Source: Methylobacterium sp. Leaf108
GTDB lineage: Bacteria; Pseudomonadota; Alphaproteobacteria; Rhizobiales; Beijerinckiaceae
NCBI RefSeq assembly: GCF_001423265.1
Contig: NZ_LMND01000001.1
Location: 250,128-314,127, forward strand
Length of the DNA stretch: 64,000 nucleotides
Direction: 5' to 3'
Position numbers and translations under genes: made by a program. Below the pieces are notes generated by a model that ran no database searches, was not told the DNA's origin, and worked only from the letters and a program-made list of their open reading frames with translations. The number at the start of each line of letters is the position of its first letter. Positions within the stretch are counted from its first letter, which is position 1. Below, piece by piece: positions 28,733 to 38,359 of the stretch.

Positions 28733-28763
28733 GGGCGGCACCCGCGAGGGTGCCGCCCTTTTT
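28733..28763 (+). terminator. Strong intrinsic terminator of the pqqA array
   Basis: GGGCGGCACCC (28733-28743), loop GCGA, GGGTGCCGCCC (28748-28758), then TTTTT. An 11-bp perfect stem plus a T-run is a textbook rho-independent terminator. Confidence 0.95.
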
Positions 28764-28784
28764 CATGCCCGATCAATGAAACGA

Positions 28785-28820
28785 CGAAGGGCCGGACCGC
28801 AGACGCGGTCCGGCCCTTCG
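28785..28820 (-). terminator. 16-bp stem hairpin, probable terminator of the MarR gene
   Basis: Positions 28785-28800 are the exact reverse complement of 28805-28820, with loop AGAC. On the minus strand it lies 28 bases after the regulator's stop codon. The following minus-strand bases (GTCGTTTCATT) are only modestly T-rich. Confidence 0.75.
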
Positions 28821-28848
28821 TGCGTGGCGGCGCCCGCTGCCCCGGGGA

Positions 28849-29361
28849 TTAGAGCCGGTAGCGGATCTGGTCGGTCCAGAAACGCTCCAGGCGTCCGAGC
28901 GCGACGTTGAGACGCCCGAAGTCGTCGTCCGAGATGCCGCCGATCGGCTGGATGGTGCGGGCGTGCTTGTCGTAGAGCGTCTGGATGATGTCGTGGACCT
29001 GCTTGCCCTTCTCGGTCAGGCTGATGCGCACCGAGCGGCGGTCCGTCTTCGAGCGGGCGTGGTGGAGATAGCCGGCCTCGACGAGCTTCTTGACGTTGTA
29101 GGAGACGTTGGAGCCCAGGTAGTAGCCCTTGGTGCGTAGCTCGCTCGCGGTCAGTTCCTTGTCGCCGATGTTGTAGAGCAGCAGCGCCTGGACGCTGTTG
29201 ACGTCCTCGCGGTCGCGGCGCTCGAACTCGTCCTTGATGACGTCGAGGAGGCGGCGGTGCAGCCGCTCGACGAGGTGCAGGGCCTCCAGATAGGAACCCG
29301 CGGACGTGCCGGCCTCGGCGGAGGGGGTGCTGTCGACGATCTTGGCGGCCTTGGATGACAT
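28849..29361 (-). CDS. MarR-family regulator, LdtR-like
   Basis: A 170-aa winged-helix protein. Its core SVQALLLYNIGDKELTASEL, GYYLGSNVSYNVKKLVEAGY and LHHARSKTDRRSVRISLTEK matches the Rhizobiales MarR-type regulators known as LdtR, which in Liberibacter and Sinorhizobium control L,D-transpeptidase and stress genes. The recognition helix falls in the GSNVSYNVKKLV segment and the wing carries DRRSVR. The Ser/Ala-rich N-terminal 20 residues are likely disordered. A DUF6163-like gene lies upstream on the same strand, separated by 162 AT-rich bases that probably hold its promoter. The target is inferred from the family only. Confidence 0.85.
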   Translation of the reverse strand: MSSKAAKIVDSTPSAEAGTSAGSYLEALHLVERLHRRLLDVIKDEFERRDREDVNSVQALLLYNIGDKELTASELRTKGYYLGSNVSYNVKKLVEAGYLHHARSKTDRRSVRISLTEKGKQVHDIIQTLYDKHARTIQPIGGISDDDFGRLNVALGRLERFWTDQIRYRL

Positions 29362-29523
29362 GGGTGCCTCGCGGGAGTTCGGGTGCCGGGCGCCGGCTTG
29401 ATCGGCACCGCCTATGAACCCAACCTAGATCGGCCGAATGAAAAGCAGTTTAAGCGACAAGATGAATTTGCAATTTACCCGCTTGGGTAAATGCAAGATG
29501 AAACCACTACCGTAAGATTCGAT

Positions 29524-29985
29524 TTACCGAGCCTCGTTCGCCGCTAGTGAAGACAAGATGAAGTAGATCACGACAATACTACCTTGTATCGCGATCAGCG
29601 GCATCGACATCGCCAGCAGCTGCGGCGTCAACAGCGCCAGGGTGATGGCGCTGGTGGCGGCCAGCAGCCAGACGACGCCGCCCCAGGCGCTGGTGAGCCA
29701 CAGGCCGACGGCGGCCGTGAAGTCGATCACCGAGAAATAGACGATGACGGTCTGGCGGCCGAACGGCTCGTCCTCGAACGGTGCCGCGTTCGGCCAGACG
29801 TCGAGGATCCGCATCCACGACCACACCCCCTTGGCCAGCCACAGCAGGGCCACGAGGCGCATGAACCAGACCAGCACCATGTCCCAGCCGGTCTGGCTGG
29901 GGGCCGCGACGCGTTCGATCCTGTCCGCATTGCGCTCGCCGCCGCGGGCCTGGCGGGCCGAGCCCAGCTTGATCAATCCCTTCAC
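29524..29985 (-). CDS. Small polytopic membrane protein, DUF6163-like
   Basis: A 153-aa protein whose GTG start (29985) overlaps the TGA of the upstream acyl-CoA hydrolase gene as GTGA, implying translational coupling. About 35 polar residues are followed by four hydrophobic helices: VLVWFMRLVALLWLAKGVWS; VYFSVIDFTAAVGLWLTSAW; GGVVWLLAATSAITLALLTP; MSMPLIAIQGSIVVIYFIL. The pattern resembles the DUF6163 membrane proteins found beside LdtR-type regulators in Rhizobiales, though I cannot confirm the family. Function is unknown. A later ATG (MVLVWFM) would drop the polar leader. Confidence 0.75.
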   Translation of the reverse strand: MKGLIKLGSARQARGGERNADRIERVAAPSQTGWDMVLVWFMRLVALLWLAKGVWSWMRILDVWPNAAPFEDEPFGRQTVIVYFSVIDFTAAVGLWLTSAWGGVVWLLAATSAITLALLTPQLLAMSMPLIAIQGSIVVIYFILSSLAANEAR

Positions 29986-31106
29986 GGTCTCGGGTCCCGT
30001 CCCATCGCCGGGCCGAAATCGGGCTCCGGACCGTCGAGCGGCGCAAAGAAGGCGGCGATCGCGGCCGGGTCGACGGCCTCCGGGGTCGCGGGCGACCAGG
30101 CCGGCGTCCCGTCCTTGTCCACGAGAACCGCGCGGACGCCCTCGAAGAAGTCGTGGCTGGCCGTGACCCGCAGCGCCAGGCGGTATTCGAGGGCGAGCGC
30201 CTGCGCGACGTCGAGCCCGACGCCCCGCCGCATCTGTTCGTGGGCGATGGCCACGCTGGTGGGCGAGCGCGTGCGGATCAGTGCCGCCGTCTCGGCCGCG
30301 AAGGTCGAGTTGGCGATGCTCGAGCCGGCGGCCGCCCGGTCCAGCGCCGCGAGGACGGCGAGGACGGAATCGGCGGCGAAGGCCCCGTCGACGAGGCCGC
30401 GGGCCGCGGCCAGCGGTCCGGGCGCGGGCGGCGGCGCGGCATGGGCGGCCAGGACATCGTCCACCGGTCCGCCCTCGGCCAGGGCCGCGATCACGGCCTC
30501 GATGTCCTGGGGGGCGACATGATGGGTGGCGAGGCCGAGGGCGAGGGCGTCTCCGATCCCGATCCGCGAGCCGGTGAGCGCGAGATAGGTGCCGGCCCGA
30601 CCGGGCAGCCGGGGCAGCGCGTAGGTCATCCCGACGTCGGGAAAGAACCCGATGCCGACCTCCGGCATCGCGAACCCGTAGTTCCCGGAGGCGACGCGGT
30701 GGCTGCCGTGCAGGGAGATCCCGACGCCGCCGCCCATCACGATCCCCTCGATCAGGGAGACGACGGGTTTGGGGTAGCGCTTCACCGCGGCGTTCAGCCG
30801 GTATTCCGACGACCAGAACGCGCGCACCGCCTCGTCCTGCCCGGCCCGGCACTGGTCGTAGACCCGACGGATGTCGCCTCCGGCGCAGAAGGCCCGACCG
30901 CCGGCGGCGCGGATCACCACGCGGGTGACGGCGGCGTCGCGCTCCCAGGCGTCGAGCGCGGCATGCAGCGCCGCGATCATCGCGAGGGACAGCGCGTTGA
31001 GGGCCTTGGGCCGGTTCAGGGTCACCAGACCCGCGGCACCGCGGCGCTCGAACAGGATCTCCGGCTCTGCCCCTCGCTCGGCCCCTCGCTCGGCCCTTTG
31101 CGTCAT
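29982..31106 (-). CDS. 3-hydroxyisobutyryl-CoA hydrolase / enoyl-CoA hydratase family
   Basis: A crotonase-fold enzyme of about 374 aa. The CoA-binding loop is GRAFCAGGDIRRVYDQC and the oxyanion-hole segment is EGIVMGGGVGISLHGSHRVA. FAMPEVGIGFFPDVGMTYAL carries the Glu and Asp seen in 3-hydroxyisobutyryl-CoA hydrolases, which release 3-hydroxyisobutyrate in valine catabolism. The about 370-aa length with an extended C-terminal half (ECH_2 type) favours this over plain enoyl-CoA hydratase. The ATG at 31106 is used; a GTG at 31115 adds three residues. The N terminus contains a duplicated RGAE from a perfect 12-bp tandem repeat. The last codons overlap the downstream membrane-protein gene. Confidence 0.88.
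   Translation of the reverse strand: MTQRAERGAERGAEPEILFERRGAAGLVTLNRPKALNALSLAMIAALHAALDAWERDAAVTRVVIRAAGGRAFCAGGDIRRVYDQCRAGQDEAVRAFWSSEYRLNAAVKRYPKPVVSLIEGIVMGGGVGISLHGSHRVASGNYGFAMPEVGIGFFPDVGMTYALPRLPGRAGTYLALTGSRIGIGDALALGLATHHVAPQDIEAVIAALAEGGPVDDVLAAHAAPPPAPGPLAAARGLVDGAFAADSVLAVLAALDRAAAGSSIANSTFAAETAALIRTRSPTSVAIAHEQMRRGVGLDVAQALALEYRLALRVTASHDFFEGVRAVLVDKDGTPAWSPATPEAVDPAAIAAFFAPLDGPEPDFGPAMGRDPRP
31071..31094 (-). repeat. Perfect 12-bp tandem duplication in the acyl-CoA hydrolase 5' end
   Basis: CCCTCGCTCGGC occurs twice in a row on the plus strand (31071-31082 and 31083-31094), encoding the repeated residues A-E-R-G near the protein N terminus. Confidence 0.9.
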
Positions 31107-31253
31107 CGACCCCACTCGGACTCCCCGCGGACCCCTCTTGCCCGTCCAGGCGCCGTTAGACGAACTCTTGGCGCCCCGGTCAATCGGACCCTCGGAAAGG
31201 GCCGGTCCGCCGGCATCGGCCCCGGGTTACCGGGCGTTCGGCGGATGTGATAG

Positions 31254-32707
<1,454 letters not shown>

Positions 32708-32780
32708 GCGGGATCTTGAGACCGGCCGGAGCGGCTCCCATCTCAAGACCTTCGCAATCGCCCCACGAGGGAGCGCGGTG

Positions 32781-33269
32781 ATGCTCGACAACCCGACCGG
32801 CTATTCCGACCGCCTCGGCACCCCCGGCTACGGCCTGCCGGCGCGCCTGCCGTACGTGCGGGCGAGCCTCGGCGCCCGGTTCGTGGCCTATCTCCTCGAC
32901 ATCATGTTCATCTTCGGCTTCACCGCCCTGCTGACCGTGGCGATCACGCTGATCGGCGTCATCACGTTCGGGCTCGGCTGGACGCTGTTCGCGGTGCTGC
33001 CGGCCAGCGGCATCCTCTACAGCGCCATCACGGTGGGCGGCGCCGGCCAGGCCACCTGGGGCATGCGGATGATGGGCCTGCGCGTGGTGACGCCCGAGAC
33101 AGGCACCCGGGTCGACGTGATCACCGCCGGCGTCCATGCGCTCCTGTTCTACGTGGCGATCTCGACCTTCCTGCTCTGGTTCGTCGACATGCTGTTCGGC
33201 TTCATGCGCTCCGACCGCCGCCTCGGCCACGACCTGCTCCTCGGCCTCGCCGTCGTGCGCGCCCCGTGA
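32781..33269 (+). CDS. RDD family membrane protein
   Basis: A 162-aa protein with the RDD-family pattern: a basic Arg before the first helix (SLGARFVAYLLDIMFIFGFT, containing the Arg and Asp), a second helix pair (LIGVITFGLGWTLFAVLPAS), the conserved GGAGQATWGMRMMGLRVVTP, and a third helix (VHALLFYVAISTFLLWFVDM) ending SDRRLGHDLLLGLAVV. RDD proteins are three-helix inner-membrane proteins, some linked to ion transport, without one fixed function. The ATG at 32781 follows GAGGGAG. It lies between the lipoprotein gene and bpt on the same strand. Confidence 0.88.
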   Translation: MLDNPTGYSDRLGTPGYGLPARLPYVRASLGARFVAYLLDIMFIFGFTALLTVAITLIGVITFGLGWTLFAVLPASGILYSAITVGGAGQATWGMRMMGLRVVTPETGTRVDVITAGVHALLFYVAISTFLLWFVDMLFGFMRSDRRLGHDLLLGLAVVRAP

Positions 33270-33377
33270 CGACATGGTGAGGGCGGCGAGTTGCAAGGCC
33301 ATTGAGCGCGACCGTATTGCCGTTACACTCAAGCGATCCGGTGCCTCGCGCCGGGTCCATCGAGGGCCACGGCCAGC

Positions 33378-34124
33378 GTGACCAGCCATCCGCGCGACAC
33401 CCCGCAGTTCTACCTCACCGCGCCCTCGCCCTGCCCGTATCTACCGGGCCAGGAGGAACGGAAGGTCTTCACCCATCTCGTCGGGCGCCGCGCCCGCGAC
33501 CTCAACGAAATCCTGACGCAAGGGGGGTTTCGCCGCTCGCAGACCATCGCCTACCGGCCGGCCTGCGAGACCTGCCGGGCCTGCATCTCGGTGCGGGTGG
33601 TGGTGGCCGATTTCGTCGCCTCGGCCAGCCAGCGGCGCATCCTGCAACGCAGCGCCGATCTCGTGGGCGCGCCCGAGCCGAACCGGCCGTCCTCGGAGCA
33701 GTACACCCTGTTCCGTCGCTACCTCGACGCCCGCCACGGCGACGGCGGCATGATCGACATGACCGTGCTCGACTACGCCATGATGATCGAGGACAGCCAC
33801 GTCGACACCCATCTCGTGACCTATCGCCGGCGCGGCCCCGACACCGCCATCAACGGCCGCGGCACCGGGGCGCCGCTGGCGCTGTGCCTCACCGACGTCC
33901 TCTCGGACGGGCTGTCGATGGTGTATTCGTTCTACGATCCCGCCGAGGCTGCCCGGTCGCTCGGCACCTTCATGATCCTCGATCACATCCGCCGGGCGGC
34001 CGCGCTCGGCCTGCCGTATCTCTACCTCGGCTATTGGGTCGATGGCTCGCGCAAGATGGACTACAAGGCCCGCTTCAAGCCGCAGGAGCGCCTGTTCGGG
34101 CCGGGCTGGCAGCGGGTGGAATAG
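33378..34124 (+). CDS. bpt: Aspartate/glutamate leucyltransferase (bacterial ATE-type)
   Basis: A 248-aa protein starting at GTG 33378. Family features are the N-terminal [14 protein letters not shown], the cysteine cluster [16 protein letters not shown], the [12 protein letters not shown] lead-in, and the C-terminal [20 protein letters not shown] and [11 protein letters not shown]. Bpt transfers Leu from leucyl-tRNA to proteins with N-terminal Asp or Glu, marking them for ClpS/ClpAP degradation (N-degron pathway). Length and motifs fit bacterial Bpt rather than eukaryotic arginyltransferase. It converges with ybgC four bases away. Confidence 0.93.
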   Translation: MTSHPRDTPQFYLTAPSPCPYLPGQEERKVFTHLVGRRARDLNEILTQGGFRRSQTIAYRPACETCRACISVRVVVADFVASASQRRILQRSADLVGAPEPNRPSSEQYTLFRRYLDARHGDGGMIDMTVLDYAMMIEDSHVDTHLVTYRRRGPDTAINGRGTGAPLALCLTDVLSDGLSMVYSFYDPAEAARSLGTFMILDHIRRAAALGLPYLYLGYWVDGSRKMDYKARFKPQERLFGPGWQRVE

Positions 34125-34127
34125 GCC

Positions 34128-34532
34128 TCACGGTTCGGGCGGGCGGGACAGGGCCTGCCTCAGGGCATCCGGCAACCTGACCGCGCGACCGTTGCGGACG
34201 GCGGCCACGACGACCTCGGCCCTCACCAGAACCTCGTCGCCGCGCCGCACCTCCTGGGTCATCGGCATCGAGGCGCCGCGCAACGCCCCCGGCATCGTCA
34301 CCACGTCGAGCACATCGTCCATGCGGGCGGGCTTGAGGAAGTCGAGCCCCATCCGGCGCACCACGAAGACGAGGTCGGCCTCGCGCTGGAGGTCGGCCTG
34401 CTCCATGGCCAGCGCCCGCAGCAGTTCGGTCCGCCCGCGCTCCATGTAGCGCAGGTAGTTGGCGTGGTAGACGAAGCCGGAGAAGTCGGTGTCCTCGTAA
34501 TAGACGCGGACGGACAGGCGGTGCGCGCTCAT
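34128..34532 (-). CDS. ybgC: Tol-Pal-associated acyl-CoA thioesterase YbgC
   Basis: A 134-aa hotdog-fold thioesterase. The 4HBT-type motif is RVYYEDTDFSGFVYHANYLR, with the catalytic Asp, followed by YMERGRTELLRAL. YbgC hydrolyses short acyl-CoA or acyl-ACP and is usually the first gene of the tol-pal cluster. Here tolQ, tolR and the rest do not follow; bpt converges instead. The ATG at 34532 overlaps the upstream phosphoesterase stop by four bases, and that gene in turn overlaps ruvB, so the three form one minus-strand operon. Confidence 0.92.
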   Translation of the reverse strand: MSAHRLSVRVYYEDTDFSGFVYHANYLRYMERGRTELLRALAMEQADLQREADLVFVVRRMGLDFLKPARMDDVLDVVTMPGALRGASMPMTQEVRRGDEVLVRAEVVVAAVRNGRAVRLPDALRQALSRPPEP

Positions 34533-35461
34533 GCCGGCGCCTGCGAGGACAGGTCCACCACGACGATCTCCGGGGGGATGCCGAAGCGTACCGGGGCGAT
34601 GCTCATGCCGAGACCGCCCGAGACCACGAGGTCGCCCTGCTCGCGGACATGGCCGTAGGCGTAGCGGCCGCGGTAGCGCGACGGCACCACCGGGGCGTAG
34701 CCGAACATGCGGATCTGGCCGCCGTGGGTATGGCCGGACAGGGTCAGCGCGACGCGGGCCGGTACCTCGGGAAAGATGTCGGGCTCGTGCGCCAGCAGGA
34801 TCGCGGGCTTGTCCTGCGGGATCTGCGCCAGGGTCGCGCCGAGGTCGTCGACGCCCAGGCGTGGATGCCCGCGCCGCCGGCTCGGCAGGAAGGCGAGTTG
34901 GTCGCCCAGGCCCGCGAGCCAGACCTCGTGCCCGCCGGCCCGCAGGGCCAGCGCCTCATTCTGCAGCACGCGGATGCCGGCGGCCCGTAGCGCATCTCCG
35001 GCAATGGTCGGGCCGGCCCCGCGGCGCTGGGCCGACGTGTCCTCCCACCAGTCGTGGTTGCCGAGGATGGCGTGGGTGCCCAACGGCGCCCGCAGGCCGC
35101 CCAGCACGGGCCCCCATTCGGCGGCATCGACGTAGCGGGTGACGAGGCGCATGCCCGAGACGTAATCCCCGAGCAGCACGATGACGTCGCCGCCGAGCCC
35201 GTTGGCGGTCTCGACGATGGCGCGGATGCGCGCCACGCTCATCCAGGGCTCGCAGGCATGGAGGTCGGCCAGGGCGACGATGCGCAGGCTCAAGCCCTCC
35301 GGCCAGGGGCCGAGCGGCTTGATCCGGTAGCGGGTGACGGCGAGCCGGAACGGCTCGATCCCCGTCGCGTAGGCCGCCGTCCCGCCGCCGGCCAGCGCCA
35401 CGGATCCGAGGCCGGCGAGCAGGGTGCGGCGGGTGATCCGGACCGGGGCCCCGTCAGGCAT
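34529..35461 (-). CDS. Tat-exported metallophosphoesterase
   Basis: A 310-aa protein. The N terminus has a twin-arginine signal ([20 protein letters not shown]). The calcineurin-like phosphoesterase domain shows its metal-binding motifs in order: [37 protein letters not shown] and [12 protein letters not shown]. Related enzymes (YkuE/LpxH-like family) cleave phosphomonoesters or pyrophosphates such as UDP-sugars or lipids; the substrate here is unknown. Export suggests a periplasmic or envelope target. It overlaps ruvB by eight bases and ybgC by four. Insertion of such a gene between ruvB and ybgC is unusual. Confidence 0.9.
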   Translation of the reverse strand: MPDGAPVRITRRTLLAGLGSVALAGGGTAAYATGIEPFRLAVTRYRIKPLGPWPEGLSLRIVALADLHACEPWMSVARIRAIVETANGLGGDVIVLLGDYVSGMRLVTRYVDAAEWGPVLGGLRAPLGTHAILGNHDWWEDTSAQRRGAGPTIAGDALRAAGIRVLQNEALALRAGGHEVWLAGLGDQLAFLPSRRRGHPRLGVDDLGATLAQIPQDKPAILLAHEPDIFPEVPARVALTLSGHTHGGQIRMFGYAPVVPSRYRGRYAYGHVREQGDLVVSGGLGMSIAPVRFGIPPEIVVVDLSSQAPA

Positions 35462-36575
35462 CCGGCTCCCCGCCCCCGAACAGGCCGAACTGCGTGCCCG
35501 GATCGCGCCTGGGTTCGGCGAAGCCCATGTGCTTGAAGGCGTGGGGCGTCAGCATGCGGCCGCGCGGGGTACGCTGGACGAAGCCCTTCTGGATCAGGAA
35601 CGGCTCGATGATGTCCTCGATGGCGTCGCGGGGCTCGGACAGCGCCGCCGCGATGGTCTCGATCCCCACCGGACCGCCGCCGAAGGAGGTGGCGATCATG
35701 GTCAGGTACTTGCGGTCCATCACGTCGAGGCCGACCGGATCGACGTCGAGGAGCTGCAGCGCACGGTCGGCGATTGCCCGGGTCACGGTGGGCGCATCGG
35801 CCACGATGGCGAAGTCGCGCACCCGGCGCAGCAGCCGCCCGGCGATGCGCGGGGTACCGCGCGCGCGCTTGGCGATCTCGTTGGCGCCCTCGGCCGACAT
35901 GCCCAGGCCCAGCACCCGCGCCCCGCGCGACACGATCAGCTCGAGTTCGTCGACGTCGTAGAATTCGAGCCGGATCGGGATGCCGAAACGGTCGCGCAGC
36001 GGCGTCGTGAGGAGGCCGGCACGGGTGGTGGCGCCCACCAGCGTGAACTTCGGCAGCTCGATCTTCACCGAGCGCGCCGCCGGCCCCTCGCCGATGATGA
36101 GGTCGAGTTGGTAGTCCTCCATCGCCGGATAGAGGATCTCCTCCACCGCCGGATTGAGACGGTGGATCTCGTCGATGAAGAGCACGTCGCGCTCTTCAAG
36201 GTTGGTGAGCTGGGCGGCCAGATCCCCCGCCTTGGCGATCACCGGCCCCGAGGTCGAGCGGAAATTGACGCCGAGTTCGCGCGCCACGATCTGCGCCAGC
36301 GTGGTCTTGCCGAGACCCGGCGGGCCGACGAACAGGACGTGATCGAGGGCCGAGCCGGTTTTCTTCGCCGATTCAATGAAGATGCCCATGTTCGCCCGCG
36401 CCGCGCGCTGGCCGACGAACTCGGACAGGCTGAGCGGCCGGATCGACGTCTCGGCGTCGTCCGCCATCTGGCGCTCGGGGGTGAGGAGGGCCTTGGGGGT
36501 GAGAAGGGCCTTGGGCTTGGTCAAGCGGGCTCGCGCGGCCTCGATCGAGGGGGGACAGGCCGCCGGATGTCGCAC
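35454..36575 (-). CDS. ruvB: Holliday junction helicase subunit RuvB
   Basis: An AAA+ motor of up to 373 aa that drives branch migration with RuvA. Walker A is [18 protein letters not shown], Walker B is [13 protein letters not shown], sensor 1 is [20 protein letters not shown], and sensor 2 lies in [18 protein letters not shown]. The C-terminal winged helix ends [16 protein letters not shown]. The family is about 345-350 aa, so the first about 25 residues from the 36575 start may not be translated; TTG 36524 is an alternative, but no clear ribosome-binding site decides. The N terminus carries a duplicated KALLTP from an 18-bp tandem repeat. Confidence 0.94.
   Translation of the reverse strand: MRHPAACPPSIEAARARLTKPKALLTPKALLTPERQMADDAETSIRPLSLSEFVGQRAARANMGIFIESAKKTGSALDHVLFVGPPGLGKTTLAQIVARELGVNFRSTSGPVIAKAGDLAAQLTNLEERDVLFIDEIHRLNPAVEEILYPAMEDYQLDLIIGEGPAARSVKIELPKFTLVGATTRAGLLTTPLRDRFGIPIRLEFYDVDELELIVSRGARVLGLGMSAEGANEIAKRARGTPRIAGRLLRRVRDFAIVADAPTVTRAIADRALQLLDVDPVGLDVMDRKYLTMIATSFGGGPVGIETIAAALSEPRDAIEDIIEPFLIQKGFVQRTPRGRMLTPHAFKHMGFAEPRRDPGTQFGLFGGGEPDA
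36480..36515 (-). repeat. 18-bp tandem duplication in the ruvB 5' region
   Basis: GGTGAGGAGGGCCTTGGG (36480-36497, plus strand) is repeated with one mismatch at 36498-36515 and encodes two KALLTP units, just before the conserved RuvB sequence. Confidence 0.9.
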
Positions 36576-36647
36576 ACCCGCGAGGATCGCGCTACACTCG
36601 CGGCCGCCGGGGTGCGAGCCCGGCGCCGCTCGCTTGCGAGGTCCGCC

Positions 36648-37232
36648 ATGGGTGACGCGTCACAGCTCTTCGAGACGATGAGCCTCGACGATTTCGAGGA
36701 GATGCTGGCGGACAAGCCGCGCAACGAGCGCTGGGAGCTCATCGGCGGCCGGGTCGTGCGGATGATGGTCGGCGCCCGCTGGGAGCATGGCCGCATCGTC
36801 CAAAACATCGCGCGGCACCTCGAAAACGGGTTCGTGGCGGCGGGCTCGTCCTGCCAGACCTTCACCGAGACCTTCTTCATGAAGAACCGTGCGCTCGACG
36901 CGGCGATGCTGCCCGACGTCCTCGTGGTCTGCGGCGACCTCGAACCGGGCGCCACATCGGTCGATGACGCCACCGTGCTGTTCGAGGTGCTCTCGCCCGG
37001 TACCGAGGCACGCGACCGTTTCGAGAAATGGCGCGTCTACCAGCGGCTCGCATCGCTGCAGCACTACGTGCTCGTCACCCGCGACCGGGCGAGGGTGGAG
37101 GCGTTCGATCGCACCGACGGCAGCTGGAGCTGCTACCGCGCCCTGGAGGGGCTCGACGCCACCCTCGACCTGCCGGCGATCGGTGCGTCTCTTACCCTGC
37201 GGGACATCTACCGCAGGGTCATCGTCGATTGA
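36648..37232 (+). CDS. Uma2-family (DUF820) nuclease-fold protein
   Basis: A 194-aa protein with the restriction-endonuclease-like fold of Uma2 proteins. The early [11 protein letters not shown] is followed by the metal-site motif [14 protein letters not shown] (Asp) and [20 protein letters not shown] (Glu and Lys of the PD-D/ExK site), then [13 protein letters not shown]. These proteins are common in cyanobacteria and some alphaproteobacteria, and a biological role is not established. It is divergent from ruvB and converges with bfr, inserted in what is normally the ruvAB interval. A nuclease role linked to recombination would be speculation. Confidence 0.88.
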   Translation: MGDASQLFETMSLDDFEEMLADKPRNERWELIGGRVVRMMVGARWEHGRIVQNIARHLENGFVAAGSSCQTFTETFFMKNRALDAAMLPDVLVVCGDLEPGATSVDDATVLFEVLSPGTEARDRFEKWRVYQRLASLQHYVLVTRDRARVEAFDRTDGSWSCYRALEGLDATLDLPAIGASLTLRDIYRRVIVD

Positions 37233-37233
37233 A

Positions 37234-37257
37234 CCCGCGGCGCCGGGGCGCCGCGGG
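37234..37257. terminator. Inverted repeat between Uma2 gene and bfr
   Basis: CCCGCGGCGC (37234-37243), loop CGGG, GCGCCGCGGG (37248-37257), placed directly after the Uma2 stop and 16 bases from the bfr stop on the other strand. The 10-bp GC-rich stem without a T-run is probably a shared terminator. Confidence 0.65.
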
Positions 37258-37272
37258 CCGTGATGCCAAAGC

Positions 37273-37770
37273 TCAGTCGGCTTCCGGGGCGATCGGCTCG
37301 AGGCCGCCGATGTGCTTCTGGGCGTAGAGCGGCAGGCCGATCTGGGAGATCAGGGTCTGCTGCGTCTCGAGGAAGTCGATGTGGCCTTCCTCGTCCGCGG
37401 CCAGCGCCTCGAACAGCTGCTTGGAGACGCGATCGTTGATCGAATCGCAGTACTGCGCGGCCTCGAGGTAGAGGGCGCGGGCCTCGGTCTCGGCGGCGAG
37501 ATCGCAGGCGATGATCTCCTCGACGTTCTGGCCGATGCGCAGGGGATCGAGTTCCTGCAGGTTGGGGAAGCCGTCGAGGAACAGGATGCGATCGACGAAG
37601 CGATCGGCATGGTTCATCTCTTCGATCGACTCCTTGCGCCAGAACTTGGCGAGGTCGATGTAGCCCCAGTCGTTCAGCATGCGGAAGTGCAGCCAGTACT
37701 GGCTGACCGCCGTCAACTCGCTGCGCAGGCCGCGGTTGAGGTACTCGACGACCTTGGTATCACCCTTCAT
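37273..37770 (-). CDS. bfr: Bacterioferritin
   Basis: A 165-aa ferritin-like four-helix protein. It has [20 protein letters not shown] (ferroxidase Glu), the haem-axial Met region [31 protein letters not shown] (Glu/His of the di-iron site), and [15 protein letters not shown] with the second Glu-x-x-His. Bacterioferritin oxidises Fe2+ and stores it in a 24-mer shell. The methionine in [10 protein letters not shown] may be one residue off the usual Met52 position by eye. It lies downstream of bfd, 63 bases apart, so the pair probably forms an iron storage and release operon. Confidence 0.95.
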   Translation of the reverse strand: MKGDTKVVEYLNRGLRSELTAVSQYWLHFRMLNDWGYIDLAKFWRKESIEEMNHADRFVDRILFLDGFPNLQELDPLRIGQNVEEIIACDLAAETEARALYLEAAQYCDSINDRVSKQLFEALAADEEGHIDFLETQQTLISQIGLPLYAQKHIGGLEPIAPEAD

Positions 37771-37833
37771 GTGCCCGTCTCCCTGAGCGTCACGCCTACG
37801 AGGCGTGACATCGCCGCGAGAGCCGGGCCCGGC

Positions 37834-38091
37834 TCACGCGGCGATGTCCGCCTCCGCTGGTGCGACCTTGACCAGAGAGCAGCCGGTTGCGCAACCCGTC
37901 GCGCAGGTATGCGCGGCCTCCGCGAGGGCCGTCTGCATGATCGCCCGGATGGTGCGGGCGCATCGGCCGCACTTGGGGCTGCATCCGAGGCAGGCGTGGA
38001 CCTGGGCCGGCGTGCGCGGGCAGTCGGCACCCCGGTCGAGGCAGGCGCGCACGGCGCCGTCGGACAGGACGTTGCAGGAACACACGATCAT
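37834..38091 (-). CDS. bfd: Bacterioferritin-associated ferredoxin (Bfd-like) with Cys-rich tail
   Basis: An 85-aa [2Fe-2S] protein. The N-terminal MIVCSCN and the ACLGCSPKCGRC region supply the C-x-C ... C-x2-C cluster ligands of the BFD domain, which delivers electrons to bacterioferritin for iron release. Extra cysteines occur (residues 17, 24, 34, 37) and the C terminus carries TCATGCATGC, a C-x3-C-x3-C array not seen in short Bfd proteins. The length exceeds the usual about 64 aa. It precedes bfr on the same strand. An Irr-like box lies 86 bases upstream of its ATG. Confidence 0.9.
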   Translation of the reverse strand: MIVCSCNVLSDGAVRACLDRGADCPRTPAQVHACLGCSPKCGRCARTIRAIMQTALAEAAHTCATGCATGCSLVKVAPAEADIAA

Positions 38092-38176
38092 GTGCGGCCC
38101 CTCAAGCGAGACGCACGGAGGAGGACACCCCTACGGACCGGCCTTTTCTGAGCACCGACATTCACTTGCCCGTCTT

Positions 38177-38193
38177 TTTAGAACGATTGAAAT
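38177..38193 (-). promoter_or_regulatory. Possible Irr (ICE-like) operator upstream of bfd-bfr
   Basis: TTTAGAACGATTGAAAT contains one perfect TTTAGAA half of the rhizobial iron-control element (TTTAGAA-N3-TTCTAAA). The second half is degenerate. It sits in the AT-rich stretch 86 bases before the bfd ATG. Iron regulation of bfr by Irr is known in Rhizobiales; the assignment here is by eye. Confidence 0.4.
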
Positions 38194-38359
38194 CTACTGT
38201 TCTTTCAACAACTTAGCGGGTCTCTGCGCGGCCCGCAAGCCGATTGGGGGCCCTCATGCCGAGCCATGAGCCGCACGCAGGGTCCGCATCGGTGTGGACG
38301 CAGGACGAAGGGATACCGGCGCGGGCACAACCCGGCCGACGCCGGCCGGCGACAATCCG

